This document shows, in pieces, positions 7,680-13,079 of a DNA stretch of 13,079 bases. This DNA is from MED660 sp002691025 (GTDB lineage: Bacteria > Myxococcota_A > UBA9160 > UBA4427). The first letter of the stretch is position 1, and every line of letters begins with the position of its first letter. Where the stretch lies: contig NHDZ02000051.1 in the NCBI GenBank assembly GCA_002170485.2, forward strand, positions 1 to 13,079. Reading direction: 5' to 3'. The notes beneath the pieces are model-generated. The model was not told the DNA's origin and made no database searches. It saw only the letters and a list, made by a program, of their open reading frames with translations. The position numbers and the translations under genes were made by a program.

Positions 7680-8426
7680 ATGAATTCACCACAAAGGAAC
7701 GCAAGCATCGTCGTCGGTGCATCGTCGGGGATAGGAAAGGCCACAGCTCTCCATCTCGCCCAAACGGGGAACCGGGTTGTCGCAATCGCGCGCAACCCCG
7801 AAGCCCTCGCCGAGTGTGCGCGCGTGGCGGGGACCCGCTTCGAACCCTTGGCTCTCGACATCACAGCGGATGACGCGCAATCGAACCTTCAAGTCTTCCT
7901 CCGGGATCACAATTACGCGGTTAAGAACCTCGTCTATGCGGCGGGCGTGGTCAAACCGATCCAGCCTCTCCTTCGGTCCGAAACCTCGGACCTCGAGAGA
8001 CACTTTGCGACGCACGTCACGGGCTTCCTCACCCTTCTACGCGCTTGCGAAAGCTTCTGGCACAATCCGGCGCGGGTCATTGTCGTGAATTCCGATTCCG
8101 CCACGACCGCTCGAGCGGGTTGGGGCCTTTACTGCACGTCGAAGGCGGCCCTCGAAATGGCCTGTCGTGTACTGCAACTCGAACTACGGGAAAGCGGCGT
8201 CGCCCTCGCGTGCGTCAAACCAGGGCCTGTCTCCACCTCGATCGTCGACGCCGCATTGTCGGCCGATCCAGCCGATTTCCCGGACCGAGAGGTCTTCGTC
8301 CATGCGAAAGAGACCGGTACGCTGGCAGATCCAGATCAGATCGCGGAATTTTTCGGACAACTCCTGGAAAACGTCGCCTGGGATGAATTCGCCTCGCGTG
8401 ACTGGGACTACCGGACGGACCGCTGA
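7680..8426 (+). CDS. Short-chain dehydrogenase/reductase (SDR)
   Basis: A 248-residue cytosolic protein of classical SDR length. The Rossmann cofactor motif is VVGASSGIG (11-19), D60 (LDIT) is the adenine-contact Asp, and YAAG (86-89) replaces the usual NNAG. The catalytic site is S138 (NSDSA) with YCTSK (Y151, K155). PGPVSTSI (the PG motif) follows the active site. R38 after the second strand (IARNP) suggests NADP(H) preference. The fourth catalytic residue, normally Asn in an NVTG-type motif, is His here (H112 in THVTG), which is uncommon. The substrate is unknown. The ATG at 7680 is chosen because homology starts just after it, and the upstream in-frame codons overlap the previous gene's end. 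The ribosome site is weak (AAAGAAAAG). Confidence 0.92.
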   Translation: MNSPQRNASIVVGASSGIGKATALHLAQTGNRVVAIARNPEALAECARVAGTRFEPLALDITADDAQSNLQVFLRDHNYAVKNLVYAAGVVKPIQPLLRSETSDLERHFATHVTGFLTLLRACESFWHNPARVIVVNSDSATTARAGWGLYCTSKAALEMACRVLQLELRESGVALACVKPGPVSTSIVDAALSADPADFPDREVFVHAKETGTLADPDQIAEFFGQLLENVAWDEFASRDWDYRTDR

Positions 8427-8471
8427 CCAAGAACTCGGTGCCAGAGTGCAGTAAGCTTCGCCGGAACCCAC

Positions 8472-8930
8472 ATGACCAACAACGACATATTGAGACGTCT
8501 ACGATACGCCTTCGATTTCAGCGACAACAAGATGATCGCCCTCTTCGCCGAGGGCGGCCGCGAGGTCGACCGCGCCCAGTTGAGCAACTGGCTGAAAAAG
8601 GATAACGACCCCGCGCACGTGTCGTGCCAAGACATCGTATTAGCCACCTTCTTGAACGGTTTCATCATTGAGCGTCGCGGGCGACGCGAAGGCCCCCTTC
8701 CCAAGCCGGAGCAGCGCCTCAACAACAATGAGATCCTCACCAAACTAAAGATTGCCTTGTCCCTACGCAGCGAGGATCTGGCCGAGATCATGCACCTCGC
8801 CGAGTACCGCGTGAGCGCGCACGAACTGAGCGCCTTCTTCCGCAAGCCCGGCCACAGCCGCTACCGCCTGTGCAAGGACCAGATGCTACGGAACTTCCTA
8901 CGCGGACTCCAAATCAAGAGCAGGCCATAA
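8472..8930 (+). CDS. DUF1456 family protein (YehS-like)
   Basis: A 152-residue protein made of two related helical repeats. Repeat 1 starts NNDILRRLRYAF (3-14) and repeat 2 starts NNNEILTKLKIAL (84-96). Repeat 2 contains the family-typical ELSAFFRKPGH (118-128) and DQMLRNFLRGL (136-146). Repeat 1 has the parallel QLSNWLKKDND. Length and layout match E. coli YehS (about 156 residues). The biochemical role of the family is not established. It lies 45 bases after the SDR on the same strand and may be cotranscribed. A small inverted repeat, ACGGG/CCCGT, overlaps the stop codon region (8930-8948), but is too short to call a terminator. Confidence 0.9.
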   Translation: MTNNDILRRLRYAFDFSDNKMIALFAEGGREVDRAQLSNWLKKDNDPAHVSCQDIVLATFLNGFIIERRGRREGPLPKPEQRLNNNEILTKLKIALSLRSEDLAEIMHLAEYRVSAHELSAFFRKPGHSRYRLCKDQMLRNFLRGLQIKSRP

Positions 8931-9231
8931 CGGGCCAGCGGAACCCGTCGGGCATCGATGTTGGCCGGACACTTCCCCGCGAGATGCTCGCAAACTTGAT
9001 AAGAGGTGCGTTCGACGCCTCGCTCCCTGGAAAGCAGGTCGCCTCACCTGTGGATTTACGAAGCCCAGTCGGCGCTTGAAGGTATGGTCACCTGAAATTT
9101 GCCTGCATCGGGCTCAAGGCACGACGCGAGCGCGCCATTTCGCATCGCCACGGCACCTTGTCATCACTAGGACCTGAGTCTTCCTCAAGCGCCGAGGGGC
9201 TCGTCGCTCCCACGCACGCAAACGTCCTCGC
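8931..9231. other. Convergent intergenic region, no gene recognised
   Basis: This spacer is between the plus-strand DUF1456 gene and the minus-strand DUF1993 gene, whose 3' ends face each other. It contains a short ACGGG/CCCGT inverted repeat at its left end and a distant GGGGCTC/GAGCCCC pair near 9195-9242, which could help terminate either gene. Open frames here are short, overlap the neighbours, and have no recognisable motif. Confidence 0.5.
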
Positions 9232-9741
9232 TCACAGAGCCCCGAGGAAATCCACCTTTCCGATGGGCACGCCGCCCTGTCGCAGAAGTGCGTATGCCAT
9301 CGTCGCATGAAAAAAGAAGTTCGGGATGGCAAAGCCTCTCAAATAATCTTCCCCCGTAAAAGTGAGCGTGCGGTCCGGCCCAGCCTGCATTTCGATGGCT
9401 TGTTCCTCAGAGCCGTCAACTTGTGCAGCGGAAATCGAATTCACATACTCGATCGTTTTCGAGACTCGACCACGAAGTTCCGCGATCGTCGACTCGTCAT
9501 CCTTCCAAGACGGCGCCTCCGTCCCTGCCAGCCGAGCCACGCACAACTTCGCGGCATCACATGCGGACTGAACCTGGAACGAAAGCGGCTTCATGTCGGG
9601 TGTGAGCTGAAAACCCACGAATTCATCTACTTCGAAGCTCTTCGCGCTCGCGTGCGCTTCCGCCGCATCCAACCATGACGACATCGCCGTGAGAGTTCGC
9701 AAAAAGGTCGGCACGCTGCTGGAATGCATTGAAAGGGTCAC
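9232..9741 (-). CDS. DUF1993 family protein
   Basis: A 169-residue soluble protein matching the full length of the DUF1993 family (an all-helical, DinB-like fold by family knowledge). Family hallmarks in order: the MTLSMHSSSVPTFLR opening, LTPDMKPLSFQVQ, CDAAK (61-65), LAG-x-E-x-P, and near the end PNFFFHATMAYALLR with G-x-x-IGK-x-DFLG. The start is GTG at 9741, supported by GGAG five bases upstream on the minus strand and by the family's M-x-LSM opening. An ATG four codons in is the alternative. The function is unknown for the family. Its 5' end faces a rearranged area that starts with repeat R1 about 90 bases away. Confidence 0.92.
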   Translation of the reverse strand: MTLSMHSSSVPTFLRTLTAMSSWLDAAEAHASAKSFEVDEFVGFQLTPDMKPLSFQVQSACDAAKLCVARLAGTEAPSWKDDESTIAELRGRVSKTIEYVNSISAAQVDGSEEQAIEMQAGPDRTLTFTGEDYLRGFAIPNFFFHATMAYALLRQGGVPIGKVDFLGAL

Positions 9742-9829
9742 CGAATCTCCATGACGGGCGCTGAGTTATTGTGTGGGATTCCACCGAAAGCGATCTGCTC
9801 TCAGGCGACTTGAATCCGCCGCCAAGGTA

Positions 9830-9932
9830 GCGGATAGGAATTTCCAAGGCCCATGGTGCACCCCTGGACCCTGTCCGGGACAAGTTGAAGAGTGGGCATG
9901 GGCGCTCCCCTGAGAGGACTGGGGTCCGTCGG
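9830..9932. repeat. Direct repeat R1
   Basis: 103 bases aligned to R2 (12341-12442) with about 13 differences including one gap. It starts GCGGATAGGAATTTC and ends with GAGAGGACTGGGGTCCGTCGG-like sequence. On the minus strand each copy holds a purine-rich ribosome-site-like block (AGGGGAG here), then ATG and a short reading frame beginning MPTLQLVPDRVQG. It abuts the truncated dihydrodipicolinate-reductase-like gene exactly at 9932/9933. It could be a mobile-element end, a duplicated gene start or a recombination scar. Confidence 0.85.
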
Positions 9933-10211
9933 CGGAAGTCGTTCGAGGTCGGCCAGGGTTTCGGTCGGTCGGAAGTCGCCGCTCGCGGTGCAAACCATCG
10001 CATCGAGGCCGTCGGCCAGGGCCTGGTCGACGGCCCGGGTGGCCCTGACTCCCACGGGGTCGAGGCCCGCGAGGACGCCTGCGTCTCACCCCTCCTTGGT
10101 CGAGGACGACACGATGACCGCCGCGAGTTCGAGCTCAGTGTGGCTGACGACAGCGCGCAGTGCGGGCCGCTCCACGTTTCCAATTCCCCAGACTCCAGTT
10201 CGGATCGCCAT
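9933..10211 (-). pseudogene. Truncated dihydrodipicolinate-reductase-like gene with internal stop
   Basis: From ATG 10211 the minus strand reads MAIRTGVWGIGNVERPALRA..., then after one TGA at 10086-10088 continues in the same frame as DAGVLAGLDPVG, ...DGLDAMVCTASGDFRPTETL. This is the N-terminal Rossmann domain of DapB-like NAD(P)-dependent dehydrogenases. In relatives I know, the stop position is Arg (GRDAG), so a single CGA-to-TGA change fits. The glycine motif is also damaged (GNVE instead of GNVG). Only about 93 of the usual 300-350 codons remain, and the sequence ends where repeat R1 begins. The 275 bases upstream, to the glycosyltransferase stop at 10487, hold no recognisable gene. I infer a dead fragment left by a rearrangement. 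Confidence 0.7.
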
Positions 10212-10433
10212 TGCTGTTCGTTGGCAGAAAGTGGATTGGAATTTCAACAGTCCCTTCCAGATATCTGGGCATGTACCGAAGGGGCCAAGGAGGGACACGG
10301 CTTGGCCGCGTCACGTTCTCTACGAGAAAGGCGCGCTAGCCGGTGGGCCGCATGCCTGGGGAGCGCTTATTGGGCTTGTTGGGCTGGCGTCGATGGGCCC
10401 CAACCCGCTCTCGAGACCTCCTGTGTCCCCACT

Positions 10434-10458
10434 TTTGCCTGTAACGGACCAAGGCAAA
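10434..10458 (-). terminator. Possible weak terminator after the glycosyltransferase
   Basis: A 7-bp inverted repeat TTTGCCT/AGGCAAA with an 11-base loop lies about 30 bases after the minus-strand stop at 10487. No clear T-run follows, so this is only a candidate. Confidence 0.25.
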
Positions 10459-10486
10459 GCATGTTGTGGATGCGCACTTACAGTCA

Positions 10487-12226
10487 CTACGGTTGAATGT
10501 GGTACACAAAAATCGAGTTACCAATCACGGCGATAGGCTCGTAATCATCAAGCCATGCATAATGGCGTTGTTTGTTGCCGTCATGTGTAGATGTGAGCCA
10601 ATGCCCTGACACGGCCAACCAGCCATTGCTCTGTTGGCCTGGGCCTTGCAAAAATGTGGTGGCGTCGCGTGTTTGGTTTTCGTTAACCCAGATCAGGCGT
10701 CCATTGAAATAGTAATAAAGATCAGACCAGGTAAACGGATGCACCGCAATGCCTTCGAGGCCATGTTCGTGTGTCCATTGTGCAAGCCGCTTGCCATCTT
10801 GGCCCCAGTCAAGGTTGGAGTCAGCCACCACGGTATGCCCACGATCAGAACCACCCACCGTGATGTTGAAGTAACTGATGTAGTGGGGGAATGAAAAAAC
10901 GGATGCCGCCCCATACCATGCAATCAGTAGCGGCACCACGACACGCAAGACCCGCATATCAGCACGCTGCATACATGCCACCACGCCCCCGGCAATGAAC
11001 ATGAGCATGAATGGATACACGGGCAAGATATGCCGCAGGCCGATATGAAGGTTGCTTCTGATGCTGACGGCCCAATATGCAACCAGGAAGGTAAGCATGA
11101 CCAGATCGTCTGGGTTGCTTCGAAGCCACGCAAGCAACCGCGACGGCGAGTCGTTATACCACCTGTTTTTGAAAACCGTTTTGATACACCCAATCAATGC
11201 AATGAGCGCCAAGAACCATAATGCCAACGGTTCTTTGATGAAGTACACAAACGGGAAATACCACCGTGGTCCATCCTGGACAATGTCACCTCGAAAAAAG
11301 ATGACGTTACCGCCATCCGATCGTTCGGTTGCTCGGTGCAGACCCAGAGCATAGTAATCCAACGGCCGGAGCAAATCATGGTCCGCGTAATCCGCAATGG
11401 TACGTTCAATTATGTTTTGTCGACTTGGATGCGGAAGGTTTCGGTGGGTATCAGCAACTTGTTGAGCGGGTGGATAATTGCTGCTCAAGATTGCATACAC
11501 AGGCCAGACCACGAGCACAAACGCAAGCACAATACCGAGCATGGTCCTGGGCAACAGCTGTCGTGGTGCATAAATGAGTGCAACCAACACAAACACCGGT
11601 AACAAGATAATGGTCGAGAACTTGGTCAGTAATGCAACGCCAAGGCCAGCGACCCAAAACCAAAAACCACGACGAGAAGGTTCGCGTATATAGCGCGCAA
11701 ACAAATAACATCCGAGCAATGCGCCAAACAGTGCAGGTATATCGGTGGCTACCAGGCGACTGTGCCCAATCACCGTGGGCGAGAAGGCAAATAATCCTAC
11801 GGCAAGCAATGCAGCATGATCGCCATATCGCCGATAGGTCCAACGATAGAGAACCCACGCAGCGCCAACGAAAAACAGCAGCATGACCGATTTGATCATG
11901 CGTAATGCTGCATCGGGATCAATTCCAGAGCCAAACAACAAGCGTCTGCCGAGCTCCCATTGCGAAAAATGCGTGTTATTGAGCCAAAGCGGAGAATCAG
12001 TAAACACATCTTCAGCATCAAAAAGAAACAAGGGAGATGCACCGACGATTTTGGCCAGTGGCGGATGCTCGGGATTCAAGCGCATGTCTTGCTTGCTCAA
12101 ATAGCTGTAGCCCGCCGCAAGATGCGGGACTTCATCAACCACATAGGTGTCATCCCACAAACTGAAAACAGCAAGCACTACTGCCGCTGTAACAATCAGT
12201 GCTGCAAAAAGAGAAGTCCTATTCAT
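10487..12226 (-). CDS. Polytopic membrane glycosyltransferase, ArnT/PMT (GT39-like) family
   Basis: A 579-residue integral membrane protein. An N-terminal helix (about 5-24) leads into a first periplasmic loop with the catalytic-type acidic pair D31-E32 (VVDEVPHLAAGYSYL) and NPEHPPLAK (51-59), the hallmark of lipid-phosphate-sugar-dependent transferases. Many hydrophobic segments follow up to about residue 450. The soluble tail starts at DSNLDWGQDGKRLAQW (from 469), a signature of one bacterial subgroup. Family enzymes move a sugar from a polyprenyl-phosphate donor onto lipid, protein or glycan outside the inner membrane. Donor and acceptor here are unknown. GC content is visibly lower than in the flanking genes, the gene stands alone, and direct repeats R1 and R2 bracket it, so horizontal acquisition is likely. 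The ATG at 12226 has no strong ribosome site upstream. Confidence 0.9.
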   Translation of the reverse strand: MNRTSLFAALIVTAAVVLAVFSLWDDTYVVDEVPHLAAGYSYLSKQDMRLNPEHPPLAKIVGASPLFLFDAEDVFTDSPLWLNNTHFSQWELGRRLLFGSGIDPDAALRMIKSVMLLFFVGAAWVLYRWTYRRYGDHAALLAVGLFAFSPTVIGHSRLVATDIPALFGALLGCYLFARYIREPSRRGFWFWVAGLGVALLTKFSTIILLPVFVLVALIYAPRQLLPRTMLGIVLAFVLVVWPVYAILSSNYPPAQQVADTHRNLPHPSRQNIIERTIADYADHDLLRPLDYYALGLHRATERSDGGNVIFFRGDIVQDGPRWYFPFVYFIKEPLALWFLALIALIGCIKTVFKNRWYNDSPSRLLAWLRSNPDDLVMLTFLVAYWAVSIRSNLHIGLRHILPVYPFMLMFIAGGVVACMQRADMRVLRVVVPLLIAWYGAASVFSFPHYISYFNITVGGSDRGHTVVADSNLDWGQDGKRLAQWTHEHGLEGIAVHPFTWSDLYYYFNGRLIWVNENQTRDATTFLQGPGQQSNGWLAVSGHWLTSTHDGNKQRHYAWLDDYEPIAVIGNSIFVYHIQP

Positions 12227-12340
12227 GCGGTAAAACTAGCTGTTCAGTCAATACCGTGTTGAAGGCAGGGTTCGTTGCCCAGGGGTCAAGGCACTTGACA
12301 TGCGATGTTGTGATTAATGCAAACAAAAATACCTCCACTC

Positions 12341-12442
12341 GCGGATAGGAATTTCAAAGGCCCATTCTACACCCTGGACCATGTCCGGGACAGGTTGAAG
12401 AGGGGGCATGGGGGCCTTCCTGAGAGGACTGGGTTCCGTCGG
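12341..12442. repeat. Direct repeat R2
   Basis: The partner of R1, same orientation, about 87% identical by eye. On the minus strand it holds AGGAAGG, then ATG and the frame MPPLQPVPDMVQGVEWAFE, continuing to IPIR and running only about 9 codons beyond the repeat before a stop. R1 gives the same peptide start but with a one-base indel. It lies about 115 bases upstream of the glycosyltransferase start. Confidence 0.85.
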
Positions 12443-12512
12443 GAACAGGACATTCCAGTGCACGTACGAGTAGGACAACCGGCCAGGCCTCCCACACACA
12501 GGCAAACATGAA

Positions 12513-12544
12513 AGCCGCCTGCCAATCTGCGTCGGCAGGCGGCT
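12513..12544 (-). terminator. Rho-independent-type terminator for the minus-strand gene ending at 12552
   Basis: A perfect 11-bp inverted repeat (AGCCGCCTGCC/GGCAGGCGGCT, loop of 10 bases) starts 8 bases after the stop codon of the minus-strand frame. On that strand it is followed by TTTCATGTTTG. The strong GC stem and position argue that the frame ending at 12552 is, or was, a genuine gene. Confidence 0.75.
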
Positions 12545-12551
12545 CTATCGC

Positions 12552-12749
12552 CTAACGCTGAATCGAGACGCCGAAGACGATGGCCTTCGAGCCGTCGACC
12601 GCGAGCCCGGCGTATTCCCATCGGATCCGGTTCTCGCCAAGGGAAAGACCAGTCACCAAACCGGCCGAGCCACCGTTGGGAGGTAATCCGATCTCGACGA
12701 TCGAGCTTTTGGTGCCATCGGCATAGAGCACCCCGAGGACTGGCTCGGA
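12552..12749 (-). pseudogene. C-terminal fragment of an unrecognised minus-strand gene
   Basis: The minus-strand frame ending in TAG at 12552-12554 encodes about 65 residues with plausible protein character: EPVLGVLYADGTKSSIVEI, GLPPNGGSAGLVTGLSLGEN, RIRWEYAGLAVDGSKAIVF, then GVSIQR. The alternation of hydrophobic and polar residues suggests a beta-rich C-terminal domain. Upstream of about 12750 the frame stays open to 12884 but only as the antisense of junction repeat B, so its predicted ATG there is not credible. I infer the 5' part was lost when that repeat or its flanking DNA arrived. The strong terminator downstream supports an originally real gene. I do not recognise the family. Confidence 0.5.
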
Positions 12750-12767
12750 GCCGAGGCGACAAGGCGC

Positions 12768-12865
12768 GATCTGAGCGGGATTCCGGATAGGGTACCCGCA
12801 CCTTATGTACGGGCCTCGCGGCCTCTGAGAGAATGCGCGTTCACGCTTTCGCTCGGAGATCCTCT
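12768..12865 (+). repeat. Junction repeat copy B (orphan leader)
   Basis: Second copy of the 98-bp junction at 6550-6647. It retains the ATCTGA stop-like start, the leader motif (TGAGAGAATGCGCG at 12826) and the GGAGATCCTCT ribosome region. The ATG that should follow is replaced by TAAAT, so no gene starts here. Immediately upstream, GAGGCGACAAGGCGC resembles the basic MRRR-coding end of the PEP-CTERM gene (GAGGCGGCGAAGCGTG), hinting that the copy once followed a PEP-CTERM gene. Confidence 0.85.
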
Positions 12866-12950
12866 TAAATAAACCGGATCCCACCCAGGCTGTTGCCAGA
12901 CGGCACTGGTCCGCCTCACACCATTTCCTCTTCCCTCTCGCGGCTCTTCA

Positions 12951-12963
12951 TGAGAAGATACGG
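12951..12963 (+). promoter_or_regulatory. Copy of the shared leader motif (TGAGAAGATACGG)
   Basis: It is 50 bases upstream of the ATG at 13001, nearly the same distance as copy 1 (51 bases). It is preceded by CTCGCGGC and followed by TCA, as in the copy at 6608. Confidence 0.4.
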
Positions 12964-13000
12964 TCAGGTTCAACCATTCTCTTTGGGAAGGGAGATTGTA

Positions 13001-13079
13001 ATGCGATCGTTGAAAAAACTCGTTCTGGGCTCTCTGCTGGCCTTGTTTGTTTCGGTCCCTGCCTGGGCCAGCTCAATCA
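13001..13079 (+). CDS. Exported protein, N-terminal signal peptide only (3' end outside the window)
   Basis: ATG 13001 follows AAGGGAG by six bases, and the frame stays open to the window end (26 codons). It reads MRSLKKLVLGSLLALFVSVP and then AWASSI: two lysines, a hydrophobic core and an AWA cleavage site, a clear Sec signal peptide. It shares the upstream leader motif with the pentapeptide PEP-CTERM protein and the cysteine-rich protein, so it is likely another member of the same exported-protein set. Nothing can be said of the mature part. Confidence 0.7.
   Translation, partial: MRSLKKLVLGSLLALFVSVPAWASSI

Noticed and set aside
9801..10055. Separate short minus-strand gene
   Set aside because: It is in the same frame as 10086-10211 and is only the part of the DapB-like pseudogene after its internal stop, extended into repeat R1.
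12295..12323. TTGACA box at 12295 as a plus-strand promoter
   Set aside because: No acceptable -10 hexamer at 16-18 bases and no plus-strand gene follows before the minus-strand features.
12552..12884. Complete 110-codon minus-strand gene starting at 12884
   Set aside because: The first 45 or so codons are antisense to junction repeat B and have no protein-like character. Only the tail after about 12749 looks genuine.

Overview
The window looks like a piece of chromosome from a Gram-negative, high-GC bacterium, probably an uncultured soil or marine member of the proteobacterial / Myxococcota / Binatota-like lineages. This is inferred from GC-rich coding DNA, a PEP-CTERM sorting signal (which implies an outer membrane and exosortase elsewhere in the genome), several signal-peptide proteins, and the P450 plus Rieske oxygenase content. 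No rRNA, tRNA, CRISPR array or intact insertion sequence was found.

Layout. (1) 1-3281 is an oxidative-catabolism patch: the 3' end of one cytochrome P450 (+), a complete P450 (-) convergent with it, and a Rieske non-heme iron oxygenase (+) divergent from the second P450. The divergent spacer seems to hold the eroded tail of an amidohydrolase gene. (2) 3868-7617 is a block of exported proteins: a membrane-anchored alpha/beta hydrolase resembling PhoPQ-activated pathogenicity-related proteins, a pentapeptide-repeat protein ending in a PEP-CTERM signal, and a 12-cysteine secreted protein. (3) 7680-9741 holds ordinary small genes: a short-chain dehydrogenase/reductase, a DUF1456 (YehS-like) protein, and on the minus strand a DUF1993 protein. 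(4) 9830-12442 is a disturbed region: two ~100-bp direct repeats bracket a dead, truncated dihydrodipicolinate-reductase-like gene and an intact, visibly lower-GC membrane glycosyltransferase of the ArnT/PMT (GT39-like) type. (5) 12513-13079 has the tail of a truncated minus-strand gene with its own terminator, a second copy of the 98-bp junction that lies between the PEP-CTERM gene and the cysteine-rich gene, and the first codons of another exported protein.

The most unusual material is not a single gene. A related leader motif (TGAGA-purine-rich-ACGG) recurs in front of three exported-protein genes and in one orphan copy. A repeated intergenic segment includes the stop codon of the gene before it. 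A 2.5-kb island with foreign-looking base composition is bounded by direct repeats that both abut broken genes. I see no convincing new defence, toxin or biosynthetic system. The region reads as a catabolic and surface-protein neighbourhood with clear signs of rearrangement.
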